The notes beneath the pieces are model-generated. The model was not told where the DNA came from. It saw only the letters and a program-made list of their open reading frames with translations, and searched no databases. From Candidatus Epulonipiscium fishelsonii (GTDB lineage: Bacteria > Bacillota > Clostridia > Lachnospirales > Cellulosilyticaceae), in the NCBI GenBank assembly GCA_001983455.1, contig LJDB01000043.1, positions 62,001 through 126,000 on the forward strand: a stretch of DNA of 64,000 bases. The letters are read 5' to 3'. This document shows, in pieces, positions 8,763-16,798 of the stretch (position 1 is its first letter; each line of letters opens with the position of its first letter). The translations under genes were made by a program, and so were the position numbers.

Positions 8763-9817
8763 TGATTCCAAGAGAAGACACTAGGGTAATAACAATTAAG
8801 GATTTGAAAGTTGGTGGAGGAAACCCTATACTTATTCAATCTATGTGTAATACAAAAACAGAAAACGTTGAAGCAACTGTTGAACAGATTTTAAAGCTTG
8901 AACAAGCAGGTTGTGAAATTGTAAGAGTAGCTGTTCCAAACGAACAAGCAGGTAAAGCCTTAAACAAAATTATACCTAGAATTAATATACCTATTGTCGC
9001 TGATATTCATTTTGACTATAGATTAGCATTGCTTTCTATTGAAAACGGCGTAAATAAATTACGCATTAACCCAGGCAATATTGGAAATGAAGAAAAGGTT
9101 AAGCTAGTTGTACAAAAAGCTAAACAAAATAACATACCTATCAGAATAGGTGTAAATTCTGGTTCTGTTGAAAAAGAATTACTGCAAAAATATGGCAAGG
9201 TTACTGCACCAGCTATTGTTGAAAGTGCAGCAAGACATATAGACATATTAGAACATATGGACTTTAGAGATATTATTGTTTCTTTAAAAGCATCTAACGT
9301 TCCACTAGCGATTGAAGCTTATACACTATTTGCTCAAAAGTATGACTATCCTCTTCATGTAGGCATTACCGAAGCGGGAACATTTTATAAAGGTACTATT
9401 AAATCATCCGTTGGTCTTGGAGCTATTCTTTCTAGAGGAATTGGCGACACTATAAGAGTATCTCTTTCAGATGACCCAGTTCAAGAAATTGACTGTGCTA
9501 AATATATTCTTCAATCACTAGGACTAAGAAAGTTTGGTACAGAAATTATTTCTTGCCCCACATGTGGTCGCACCGAAGTGGATTTAATAGGTCTAGCTAA
9601 AAAGGTAGAAGAAAATACTAAACATATAAAGAAAGATTTAAAAATTGCAGTTATGGGTTGTGTAGTAAATGGACCAGGAGAAGCAAGAGAAGCCGATATT
9701 GGAATTGCTGGAGGAAAATGTGAAGGCATTATATTTAAAAAAGGTATGATTGTTAAAAAAGTTTGTGAAAATGAACTACTAAATGCATTTATGGAAGAAC
9801 TTAAGGAATTGTTGTAA
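8762..9817 (+). CDS. ispG: 4-hydroxy-3-methylbut-2-en-1-yl diphosphate synthase
   Basis: The penultimate MEP pathway enzyme; it reduces MEcPP to HMBPP using a [4Fe-4S] cluster. The 351-residue product is the bacterial two-domain type: a TIM barrel starting near IQSMCNTKTENVEATVEQI, then the cluster-binding domain with SCPTCGR (about 261-267) and MGCVVNGPGEA (about 296-306), giving the three Cys ligands and the nearby Glu. ATG 8762 overlaps the rseP stop. The last 11 codons and stop lie inside a 36-bp unit that is repeated twice more downstream. Confidence 0.98.
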   Translation: MIPREDTRVITIKDLKVGGGNPILIQSMCNTKTENVEATVEQILKLEQAGCEIVRVAVPNEQAGKALNKIIPRINIPIVADIHFDYRLALLSIENGVNKLRINPGNIGNEEKVKLVVQKAKQNNIPIRIGVNSGSVEKELLQKYGKVTAPAIVESAARHIDILEHMDFRDIIVSLKASNVPLAIEAYTLFAQKYDYPLHVGITEAGTFYKGTIKSSVGLGAILSRGIGDTIRVSLSDDPVQEIDCAKYILQSLGLRKFGTEIISCPTCGRTEVDLIGLAKKVEENTKHIKKDLKIAVMGCVVNGPGEAREADIGIAGGKCEGIIFKKGMIVKKVCENELLNAFMEELKELL

Positions 9818-9891
9818 AGGCTATTTATGGAAGAACTTAAATAATTATTATAAAGGCTATTTATGGAAAAACTTAAATAATTATTGTAAAG
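9785..9891 (+). repeat. Three tandem 35-36-bp copies of the ispG 3' end
   Basis: Copy 1 (9785-9819) is the last codons of ispG plus its stop; copies 2 (9820-9855) and 3 (9856-9891) keep the ATTTATGGAAGAACTTAA core and the TAAAG end. Each copy carries an in-frame-looking stop. It is a clear local tandem duplication of a gene end. Confidence 0.9.
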
Positions 9892-9917
9892 GTGTTTAAA
9901 AAAACGTCTTTTTTTAT
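9888..9917 (+). terminator. Intrinsic terminator after ispG
   Basis: AAAGGTGTTT (9888-9897) pairs with AAACGTCTTT (9902-9911) using two G-U pairs, followed by a run of T. The 5' arm is partly supplied by the last tandem repeat copy. Confidence 0.7.
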
Positions 9918-9923
9918 GCTATT

Positions 9924-9952
9924 AGGGGTAGAACATTGTTCGCCCCTTTTTT
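9924..9952 (+). terminator. Second hairpin terminator
   Basis: AGGGG and GAAC pair with GTTC and CCCCT around a three-base loop with a small internal bulge, followed by T6. It lies between convergent genes and backs up the ispG terminator. Confidence 0.75.
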
Positions 9953-9969
9953 CTTCTTATAGGTGATTT

Positions 9970-10284
9970 TTACTCCTTAAATTTTTTTACTAGCCATCCA
10001 CTATAACCATTAGTTAGGTTAGAAGCTTCATACCCATGTTTACGAAGCTTCTTAGTTACATCTTTAGCAAAAATACCAATAGTACAATAAACTATTATCA
10101 ATTTATCCTTTAATAATTCATTTATACGGTTATCTATTTTATCTTTTGGTATGTTAATTGAGCCTTCTATATTACTAAGATTAAAAGATATGCTACTTCT
10201 TATATCCAATAAAATATAAGAAGTATGTTCTAATTTATACATATCCTCTAAGCTTATGTCCAATTCACCTTCATTATAATTCAT
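9970..10284 (-). CDS. Rhodanese-like domain protein
   Basis: Single-domain rhodanese (about 104 residues), a sulfurtransferase or persulfide carrier fold. It shows LLDIRSSISFNLSNIEGSIN (about residues 25-44) and the active loop VYCTIGIFAKDV with Cys67, in the CxxGxxA pattern. A longer frame extends upstream into the neighbouring metallophosphoesterase gene, but AAGGAG ahead of the ATG at 10284 fixes the start at MNYNEGELD. It is 22 bases downstream of that gene and probably co-transcribed with it. The substrate is not known. Confidence 0.85.
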   Translation of the reverse strand: MNYNEGELDISLEDMYKLEHTSYILLDIRSSISFNLSNIEGSINIPKDKIDNRINELLKDKLIIVYCTIGIFAKDVTKKLRKHGYEASNLTNGYSGWLVKKFKE

Positions 10285-10306
10285 AACAATGTTCTCCTTG
10301 ATTAAT

Positions 10307-10846
10307 TTAGTTGAGTGAAAAAAAGGTAATGATATCTTCTGCACTTACGGGTGACATATAATTTGCATCCACTCCAACATCAAATCTACGTATTCCTTTT
10401 GCAAAATTATCAAAATTGTACCATTCCTTATTATGTTGATGTCCATGAAGATGTATACTACCTTTATAAAAACCATTCCATTCAAGCATTGGATAATGGG
10501 ATAGTATAAATTGTGTATTTAAATATTGTATTTCTTTATATTCTTGAATAGACTGAAATAATAATTGATCAAAATTAGATTGCATTACGAATTTATCATG
10601 ATTGCCACATATTAAATGTTTTTTACCTTTTAATTGCAATAAAATATTGGTTGCTAATTGAGGACCTTTCATTGTAAAGTCTCCCAAAATATATATTTCA
10701 TCTTGGAAAGTCATTTTAGAATTCCAATTATTAATTAAACAGTTATTCATCTGCTCAAAATTCTTAAAAGGTCTATTTGTATGTTTAATAATCTTCTCAT
10801 GATAAAAATGTAAATCTGATGTAAAGTATACTATAATAAATACCAC
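10307..10846 (-). CDS. Calcineurin-like metallophosphoesterase
   Basis: A small (179-residue) metallophosphoesterase. The motifs are in canonical order: TSDLHF (Asp11, His13), ILGDFT (Asp56), CGNHDK (Asn82, His83), SHYP (His117) and HGHQH (135-139). This subgroup is often annotated as phosphoesterase or phosphohydrolase without a known substrate. The start is taken as GTG 10846 with AAAGGAAAG upstream; the spacing is tight and a start a few codons later is possible. It heads a two-gene unit with the rhodanese. Confidence 0.85.
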   Translation of the reverse strand: MVFIIVYFTSDLHFYHEKIIKHTNRPFKNFEQMNNCLINNWNSKMTFQDEIYILGDFTMKGPQLATNILLQLKGKKHLICGNHDKFVMQSNFDQLLFQSIQEYKEIQYLNTQFILSHYPMLEWNGFYKGSIHLHGHQHNKEWYNFDNFAKGIRRFDVGVDANYMSPVSAEDIITFFSLN

Positions 10847-11099
10847 CTTTCCTTTGAAAAATAATTATGCATTTTAATTATATTATACACCTATGATTAT
10901 TATACACTAGTTATTGATATGTTTACTTGCAACGGTCTATTATAACCATTTGTGCTAGTCAAATATTTTAGTACTTTAATATAAATAGCAATATAATATT
11001 GCAGGCAACCATTAGAATTACCTGTGTATATAATAAATTGCACATTTATGAATAATTATGCATTTCGGAGTAATTCCAATTATGTTGGATAGAATTGAC

Positions 11100-11370
11100 T
11101 AATCAGAAGAAATATATTAGGGTATTTTGCCAATTGTATTTTGTTCGATATAGGTATATACTTTAAGAGTTAATCCATGTGAAAAGACCAAGTAACAGAG
11201 TACTCACGAAAAGTAAGTAGCAAATAGGCGAAAAAACAAGTAGTAGAGCAGATGTGAAACAATAAGTAGCAGCTGGTTGACAACCTAATATAACCCAACA
11301 CAAGCAAAAACTAAAAGTGATTTTTCCATTATCAAAAATTGAAAAAGTTAAATATATTTCAAACATCAAG
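11100..11370 (-). repeat. 270-bp dispersed element, left copy
   Basis: It aligns with the reverse complement of about 48655-48912. Shared blocks include GTATTTTGCC, TTGTATTTTGTT, AAGTAACAGAG, AAGTAGCAAATAGGCGAAAA, TGTGAAACAA and AAATATATTTCAAAC. The best-conserved part is 11107-11275, roughly four in five bases identical by eye; the remainder is weaker but collinear. Confidence 0.85.
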
Positions 11371-11516
11371 TGTAAGCCACGACTTTAATTTAAATCAATT
11401 AAGTAAAAAAATTTAAGTAAGTAAATTTGTTCACGATAAGTGGCATATTAGCAAGACTCATAAACCTAAAGAAATTGTAAGCCTCTAGTATAATTAATAA
11501 TAAAATTTTTAACCAG

Positions 11517-11840
11517 AATTCATATCCCACACATAACTATGGTTTACATTTAAAATTCATATCCCACACATAACTATGGTTTACATTTAAAATTCATATC
11601 CCACATATAACTATGGTTTTCCTTCAGAATTCATATCCCACATATAACTATGGTTTACATTTAAAATTCATATCCCACACATAACTATGGTTTTCCTTCA
11701 GAATTCATATCCCACATATAACTAGGGTTTTCCTTCAGAATTCATATCCCACACATAACTATGGTTTACATTTAAAATTCATATCCCACATATAACTAGG
11801 GTTTACATTTAAAATTCATGTCCCACATATAAAATTCACG
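11517..11840. repeat. 37-bp tandem array, eight full copies plus one partial
   Basis: Units begin AATTCATATCCCACA and start at 11517, 11554, 11591, 11628, 11665, 11702, 11739 and 11776; the partial unit begins at 11813. Each unit ends either in TTACATTTAA or TTCCTTCAG, so there are two sub-types in mixed order. There are no unique spacers, so it is not a CRISPR array. Confidence 0.95.
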
Positions 11841-11877
11841 TTGTTCCTGACTGCCTTATCATGAATAACAGATTTAT
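11835..11877 (-). repeat. Dispersed palindromic repeat, truncated (copy h)
   Basis: Read on the minus strand: TAAATCTGTTA, then TTCATGATAA, arm GGCAGTC and loop GGAACAACGTG. The second arm is missing where the sequence passes into the 37-bp array. The leading TAAATCTGTTA is the tail of an adjacent unit, as in the tandem pair at 46.1 kb. Confidence 0.7.
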
Positions 11878-12233
11878 TTTTTACATAAATATTCATTACA
11901 CTAATGAATGTTGCCAAAAAAAGCCAAGTGTTTGCACGTATCTGAAATTGTGAGTTATACACTAGTGAGAGATATATAGTTATCTTTTAAATTTACCAAC
12001 CACACTAGTCAAATATTTTATTAATAAAATTAAAAATCTCCCTTAAATTATCGCCCATGCATATTATTCATAATAAAGATAAGAACATTTCCTCTACTAG
12101 TAATAGAAAAAATGCAATCAACTAGCATAAGACGTATTATAGATTTTTCAATAGTTTAAACCCATCTATTCTTTTAAAACATCCTCTAGAATAACAAGTG
12201 GAAGAAATTGTCTTTAAAAAGACTAGTATTTTG

Positions 12234-12262
12234 TTGCATAAAATTAAAAAATCAAATATAAT
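12234..12262 (+). promoter_or_regulatory. Sigma-A promoter for the ATP-grasp gene
   Basis: TTGCAT (12234-12239), a 17-base spacer and TATAAT (12257-12262). Confidence 0.7.
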
Positions 12263-12323
12263 AAATATAGACAAGCGATTTGATAAATTACTTGTTAATT
12301 ATTTAATTTATTAAAGGAGGGTT

Positions 12324-13217
12324 ATGAAAGGATTTATAATTTGTAACGGGTATTTAACGATTAAAAAGTTTGATGAAAATAATAACTTATATATTGAGGC
12401 TGCGAAGAAGAATAACATAACTTTAGAAGTAATTACGACTAAAGAAATAAAATATGGAATAGAAAATGGCAATGCATATATAAAAGGGCTAGACAAATAT
12501 GATTTTGTTTTATTTTTGGACAAAGATATTGAACTTGCAAAATGCATACAAAAAATGGGAGTGCCTGTTTTTAACAGTGCAGATGTAATTGAAATATGTG
12601 ACAATAAAGCAAAAACATTTATAGCATTATCTAATAATAATATTGTAATGCCAAAAACATATATTTCACCACTAGTATTTAACAACACTTATAAAGGAGA
12701 TACGTACATAGATTATCTTGAAGAAAACCTGGATTATCCTATTGTAGTTAAGGAATGCTATGGTTCATTTGGAGAGCAAGTATATTTAGCTCGGGATAGA
12801 AAAGAACTAGAGCATTTAAGAAATAGTTTAATTTACGTGCCCCATATATATCAGGAATTTATTAAAACAAGCTTTGGAACAGATATAAGAATTTATATTG
12901 TTGGAAATGAATATATAGCATCAATGAAAAGAAAATCAGAGTTGAGCTTTAAGGCAAATATTAGCAGTGGAGGAATTATGGAAAAGATAACTCCACCACC
13001 AGATGCAATTAAGATGGCTATAAAAATCTCAAATATACTAAAAAGCGACTTTATTGGAGTTGACATTCTATTTGGTAAAGATAATTTTGTCCTCTGTGAA
13101 GTAAATTCTAATGCACATATAAAAAATATGCTAGACTGCACTGGGATTAACATTGCAGAAAGAATAATATCTCATATAGTTAACAGAATGACTTATAAAA
13201 ATAAGCAATTTAATTGA
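12324..13217 (+). CDS. ATP-grasp ligase, RimK/LysX-like
   Basis: An ATP-grasp fold protein of 297 residues. It has an N-terminal pre-ATP-grasp domain, then YPIVVKECYGSFGEQVYL (about residues 136-153; phosphate-binding Lys and Gly-rich loop), YQEFIKTSFGTDIRIYIVG and the metal-binding end GVDILFGKDNFVLCEVNSNAH (about 247-267, with the Glu and Asn ligands). RimK-type enzymes add amino acids to a peptide or small-molecule carboxylate; the substrate here is unknown. AAAGGAGGG precedes ATG 12324. It lies immediately upstream of the sigF operon, where dacF is found in Bacillus, but a separate promoter overlaps its stop codon. Confidence 0.85.
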   Translation: MKGFIICNGYLTIKKFDENNNLYIEAAKKNNITLEVITTKEIKYGIENGNAYIKGLDKYDFVLFLDKDIELAKCIQKMGVPVFNSADVIEICDNKAKTFIALSNNNIVMPKTYISPLVFNNTYKGDTYIDYLEENLDYPIVVKECYGSFGEQVYLARDRKELEHLRNSLIYVPHIYQEFIKTSFGTDIRIYIVGNEYIASMKRKSELSFKANISSGGIMEKITPPPDAIKMAIKISNILKSDFIGVDILFGKDNFVLCEVNSNAHIKNMLDCTGINIAERIISHIVNRMTYKNKQFN

Positions 13218-13242
13218 CAAATTTTGTAAAAAAGGATATGCT
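13214..13242 (+). promoter_or_regulatory. Promoter for the spoIIA operon
   Basis: TTGACA (13214-13219), a 17-base spacer and TATGCT (13237-13242). The -35 overlaps the stop codon of the ATP-grasp gene. In Bacillus this operon uses sigma-H; an AGGATAT here is not followed by a properly spaced GAAT box. Confidence 0.55.
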
Positions 13243-13273
13243 ATATATACACATACGAATGGAAGGTGAGCAC

Positions 13274-13609
13274 ATGAAAATTGATACTAATATAAAAGAT
13301 AACGTGTTATTTGTAAATTTAGTTGGTGAACTTGATCACCACACAGCTACATCTATAAGAGAAGAAATAGATCGGATTTATCAAGGAAACCGAGTTAAAC
13401 ATATAGTATTTGATTTTGAAAAAGTTGGGTTTATGGATAGTTCCGGAATTGGACTGTTAATGGGAAGATATAGAAATGCCTCCATTGTCGGAGGAAAAGT
13501 TATGCTTATTAAAGTTAAACCAGAAATTAATAAAGTATTAAATTTATCAGGTATTTATAAATTAATGAATTGTTACGCAAATGAAGAAGAAGCTGTAGCA
13601 AACTTATAA
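13274..13609 (+). CDS. spoIIAA: Anti-sigma F factor antagonist SpoIIAA
   Basis: A STAS-domain protein that, when dephosphorylated in the forespore, binds SpoIIAB and frees sigma-F. The 111-residue product starts MKIDTNIKDNVLFVNL; a frame continues 20 codons upstream, but GGAAGGTGAG at 13261-13270 fixes ATG 13274. GFMDSSGIGLLMGRY (about residues 52-66) contains the phosphorylated Ser, probably Ser57 by alignment with Bacillus Ser58. It is the first gene of spoIIAA-spoIIAB-sigF, with 16 bases to the next start. Confidence 0.97.
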   Translation: MKIDTNIKDNVLFVNLVGELDHHTATSIREEIDRIYQGNRVKHIVFDFEKVGFMDSSGIGLLMGRYRNASIVGGKVMLIKVKPEINKVLNLSGIYKLMNCYANEEEAVANL

Positions 13610-13625
13610 AAGGGGGAAAAGAGTG

Positions 13626-14057
13626 ATGTATCAAAATCAAATGGTTATTCAATTTAAAAGCCAATCTATAAATGAGTCGTTTGCAAGGGCTGTTGTAAGT
13701 TCATTCTTATCACAACTAGACCCTACAGTTGAACAACTTCACGACATAAAGACTGCTGTTTCTGAAGCAGTAACAAATTGTATTATTCATGGATATGATA
13801 GCAATCCTACACAAGATGTCAAAGTATTTTGTGGATATTATATGAACGGACAAAAAACAAAAATACTTATAGAAGTTGTAGATATGGGAAAAGGAATAGA
13901 AGATGTTGAACAAGCAAAAGAGCCTTTATTTACGACAAGTGAAGATTTAGACCGTGCAGGGCTTGGATTTACAGTTATGGAATCAATGATGGATAGTGTA
14001 AGTGTTAAATCAAAATTAGGAGAAGGCACAACTGTAACTTTAGAAATAGAGATATAA
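13626..14057 (+). CDS. spoIIAB: Anti-sigma F factor SpoIIAB
   Basis: A GHKL-fold serine kinase and anti-sigma factor: it holds sigma-F inactive and phosphorylates SpoIIAA. The 143-residue product shows the N box VSEAVTNCIIHGY (about residues 41-53), the G1 box EVVDMGKGI (about 79-87) and the G2 region GLGFTVMESMMDSV (about 107-120). GTG 13623 directly before ATG 13626 is an alternative start; GGGGG spacing favours ATG. It lies between spoIIAA and sigF. Confidence 0.97.
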   Translation: MYQNQMVIQFKSQSINESFARAVVSSFLSQLDPTVEQLHDIKTAVSEAVTNCIIHGYDSNPTQDVKVFCGYYMNGQKTKILIEVVDMGKGIEDVEQAKEPLFTTSEDLDRAGLGFTVMESMMDSVSVKSKLGEGTTVTLEIEI

Positions 14058-14094
14058 TTATATGATACTATCTGATTTATAAGGAGGTGAAAAT

Positions 14095-14817
14095 TTGGAC
14101 CGTACACTGGATTTAATAGTCAAAGCTCAGCAAGGTGATGAAAGAGCAAAAGAAACACTCGTAGAAGAAAATGTAGGATTAGTTTGGAGCCTAGTAAAAA
14201 GATTTGCAAATAGAGGATATGAAATGGAAGACCTTTTTCAAATTGGAAGTATTGGATTAATCAAAAGTATAGAAAAGTTTGACTTAGCCTATAACGTAAA
14301 GTTTTCTACATATGCTGTACCAATGATTATAGGAGAAATAAAAAGATTTCTTAGAGATGATGGAATGATTAAGGTTAGCCGTTCGCTTAAAGAAGTTGCA
14401 TATAAAGCAAAATTGTTGAAAGAAGAATTGGTAAGACAACTAGATAGAGAACCTACAATTAACGAAATAGCAATTGGGCTAGATTTGCCCATTGAAGATA
14501 TAGTTGTAGCGTTAGAAGCTAATACGGAGATCGAATCATTAAGTGCAGTTATTCATCAAGGAGATGGAAAACCTATTACACTAGAAGATAAGATTGACCA
14601 AGCTCCAAAAGAGCAATCCAATATGATTGATAATATATTGTTAAATCAACTTATTGATGAACTTGATGACATAGAAAAAGAAATTATAACATATCGATAT
14701 TTTGAAGATAGAACGCAAACTGAAATAGCTTCAATGTTAAGCATCTCTCAAGTTCAAGTTTCAAGGATTGAAAAAAGGATATTGAAGAAAATGCGAGAAA
14801 TGTTAAAAAATAATTAA
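14095..14817 (+). CDS. sigF: RNA polymerase sporulation sigma factor sigma-F
   Basis: The first forespore-specific sigma factor. The 240-residue product has region 2 (EDLFQIGSIGLIKSIEKFDLAYNVKFSTYAVPMIIGEIKRFLRDDG, about residues 44-90), a region 3 segment REPTINEIAIGLDLP and the region 4 helix-turn-helix RTQTEIASMLSISQVQVSRIEKRIL. The start is TTG 14095, four bases after a perfect AAGGAGGTGA. Sigma-G is similar in sequence; its position after spoIIAA-spoIIAB identifies this as sigma-F. Confidence 0.96.
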   Translation: MDRTLDLIVKAQQGDERAKETLVEENVGLVWSLVKRFANRGYEMEDLFQIGSIGLIKSIEKFDLAYNVKFSTYAVPMIIGEIKRFLRDDGMIKVSRSLKEVAYKAKLLKEELVRQLDREPTINEIAIGLDLPIEDIVVALEANTEIESLSAVIHQGDGKPITLEDKIDQAPKEQSNMIDNILLNQLIDELDDIEKEIITYRYFEDRTQTEIASMLSISQVQVSRIEKRILKKMREMLKNN

Positions 14818-14844
14818 AAACAAATTTTCCAGAAAAATCATAAT

Positions 14845-14871
14845 GCATATTGTAGGATACTAGGATATAAT
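14845..14871 (+). promoter_or_regulatory. Candidate forespore (sigma-F/G-like) promoter before the ftsH paralogue
   Basis: GCATA (14845-14849) and GGATATAAT (14863-14871) match the -35 and the GGnnAnAAT -10 of forespore promoters. The 13-base spacer is two or so bases short of the usual distance. TATAAT within it could also serve sigma-A, but no good -35 lies 17 bases upstream. Confidence 0.35.
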
Positions 14872-14900
14872 AAAAGTAGGTACATTTTAGGGGGGATATC

Positions 14901-16646
14901 ATGAGCAAAAAAACTTGGATTTATAACCTAGTATTATGCATTGTAGGTAGTATGATAGTTGGACTAATGTTAGTAAATACTCATGCTGAAATACAAGTTC
15001 CGTACCAAGAGTTTAACAAATTAATAGAAGAAAATAAAGTTACTCAAGTTACTTTGGGTGATGGACAATACATAGAATATTTAATGAATGATAATGATGA
15101 AATAATTTATAAAACAGAAAATCCAAGAAGTGAAGATTTAAAGGAAAACCTTTTGTTGAACGGAATTAAAGTAGAAGAAAGTTCAGCAAATTTAAAATTT
15201 CAGTTTGCTCAATCACTGTTTGGACTTTTGATATTTGGGGGAGTTTTTTTCTTTGTATTTAAACAAATTTCAAGTGGTCAAAAAGATAAACTAGGATTTT
15301 CGGTGGAAGCTGTTAGTACAGAAAATATAAAAATAAGTTTTTCAAATATAGCAGGAAATGTTGAAGCAAAAGAACAAGTACAAGATATTGTGGATTTTAT
15401 AAAAGAACCCGAGAAGTATACTAAAGTAGGAGCAAGAATGCCTAAAGGACTTATATTTTATGGGCCTCCAGGAACAGGGAAAACTATGATGGCAAAAGCT
15501 CTAGCAAAAGAAGCAAATGTTCCCTTTTTCTCTGTAAATGGTTCAGACTTTATGCAAATGTATGTAGGAGTTGGGGCTAGTAGAATAAGAGATTTATTTA
15601 AGGAAGCTAGAAAAACTGAAAAAGCAGTTATATTTATAGATGAGATAGATGCAATTGGAAAAAAACGTTCTCAATTTGCAGAAAGTGGTAACAATGAAAA
15701 AGACCAAACATTAAATGCTCTACTAACAGAAATGTCTGGGTTTAATGATGAGGAAGGAATAGTTGTAATTGCTGCGACAAATAGGTTGGAACTACTAGAC
15801 GAAGCCTTGCTTAGACCAGGACGATTTGATAGGCATATACAAATTGGATATCCTGATAAAAAAGCAAGAAAATTAATATTTAATGCATACATAAAAAATA
15901 AACCAGTTGATGCAAATGTAGATATAGATAGACTAAGTGAAGATACAATATATTTTACTGGAGCTATGATTGAAAGTTTGGTAAATGAAGCAGCCATAGA
16001 GGCAGCAAAAAATCTTAGCTCTGTCTTAAAAGTAGAGCATTTTGAAAAAGCTTACTATACAGTAATTGCAGGAGCTGAGAAAAAAGACAGAAGTAACATT
16101 ACAAAAGAAGATAAAGAAATTACTGCGTATCATGAAGCTGGACATACTATCACAACTTCTTTGCTTGCACCCAAAAATAAAATAACTAAAGTTACTATTA
16201 TTCCAAGCACCAAAGGAATGGGTGGATTTAGCATGAATATTCCAGCTGAAAGAATGTATCAAAGTAAGAAGGATATATTAACTCAAATAAAAATACTTTT
16301 GGCTGGTCGAATTGCTGAAGAAATACAATTTGGCAATGACCACATAACTAATGGAGCTAGTAATGATATTGAAAGAGCAACTACATATATAAAAGATCTT
16401 GTTGGAAAATATGGGATGGAAGATAGTATAGGTTTCTTAAATTTGGAATTGTTGGAAGAAAAAGGTGAAATAACAAAAATTGCTAAAAAAATGATTCAAG
16501 ATTTATACGAAGAAACAAAAACTTTACTATTAGAAAACAAAAGATGTCTGGATGCTTTAGCAAATGGACTTTTAACTCAAGAGACCTTAAATGAAGAAGA
16601 AATACACAGAATTATAAATGAAGCTACAAGTCTTTATAGTTTCTAA
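14901..16646 (+). CDS. FtsH-family ATP-dependent membrane zinc protease (paralogue)
   Basis: An AAA+ membrane protease. The 581-residue product has a membrane segment at about 7-26, a short extracytoplasmic domain, a second segment at about 102-121, Walker A GPPGTGKT (188-195), Walker B AVIFIDEID (242-250), the SRH motif ATNRLELLDEALLRPGRFDR (292-311) and the zinc motif HEAGH (411-415), with a third ligand probably in the NGASNDIERA segment. It is shorter than the main FtsH (about 610-650) and lacks the usual long acidic tail, so it is more likely a second, specialised copy. AGGGGGG precedes ATG 14901. It follows sigF by 83 bases and has a forespore-like promoter candidate. Confidence 0.9.
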   Translation: MSKKTWIYNLVLCIVGSMIVGLMLVNTHAEIQVPYQEFNKLIEENKVTQVTLGDGQYIEYLMNDNDEIIYKTENPRSEDLKENLLLNGIKVEESSANLKFQFAQSLFGLLIFGGVFFFVFKQISSGQKDKLGFSVEAVSTENIKISFSNIAGNVEAKEQVQDIVDFIKEPEKYTKVGARMPKGLIFYGPPGTGKTMMAKALAKEANVPFFSVNGSDFMQMYVGVGASRIRDLFKEARKTEKAVIFIDEIDAIGKKRSQFAESGNNEKDQTLNALLTEMSGFNDEEGIVVIAATNRLELLDEALLRPGRFDRHIQIGYPDKKARKLIFNAYIKNKPVDANVDIDRLSEDTIYFTGAMIESLVNEAAIEAAKNLSSVLKVEHFEKAYYTVIAGAEKKDRSNITKEDKEITAYHEAGHTITTSLLAPKNKITKVTIIPSTKGMGGFSMNIPAERMYQSKKDILTQIKILLAGRIAEEIQFGNDHITNGASNDIERATTYIKDLVGKYGMEDSIGFLNLELLEEKGEITKIAKKMIQDLYEETKTLLLENKRCLDALANGLLTQETLNEEEIHRIINEATSLYSF

Positions 16647-16669
16647 AAACGATTATAAACAACTTATAA

Positions 16670-16704
16670 AATACTCTAAACTTTAAAATTTAGAGTATTA
16701 ATTT
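16670..16704 (+). terminator. Hairpin after the ftsH paralogue
   Basis: AATACTCTAAA (16670-16680) and TTTAGAGTATT (16689-16699) form a perfect 11-bp stem; the following AATTTC is a weak U tract. Confidence 0.6.
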
Positions 16705-16798
16705 CGTTGAAATCGGACATATATAATATAGTACAAATAGATTAAAATATTAAATTTTAACATTTGTAAAATATAACCAAAATTTAAGGATGACTTAT

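Larger units (their letters stand above)
10847..12323. other. 1.5-kb non-coding, repeat-filled region
   Basis: No frame here has a convincing start and family. It contains one copy of the 270-bp dispersed element (11100-11370), a 37-bp tandem array (11517-11840), a truncated palindromic repeat (11835-11877), a short hairpin GTCTTTAAAAAGAC (12209-12222) and a promoter for the downstream ATP-grasp gene (12234-12262). A 68-codon hydrophobic frame on the minus strand (11163-11369) lies inside the 270-bp element. Confidence 0.7.

Noticed and set aside
11163-11369. 68-codon hydrophobic minus-strand frame
   Set aside because: Lies in the 270-bp element; the equivalent frame in the other copy carries a stop, so coding is not conserved.
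11517-11840. CRISPR array
   Set aside because: Units are contiguous 37-bp repeats without unique spacers, and no cas genes are present.
13233-13260. Sigma-H promoter for spoIIA
   Set aside because: AGGATAT and GAAT are 14 or more bases apart with a poor -10, and a start there would remove the ribosome-binding site of spoIIAA.
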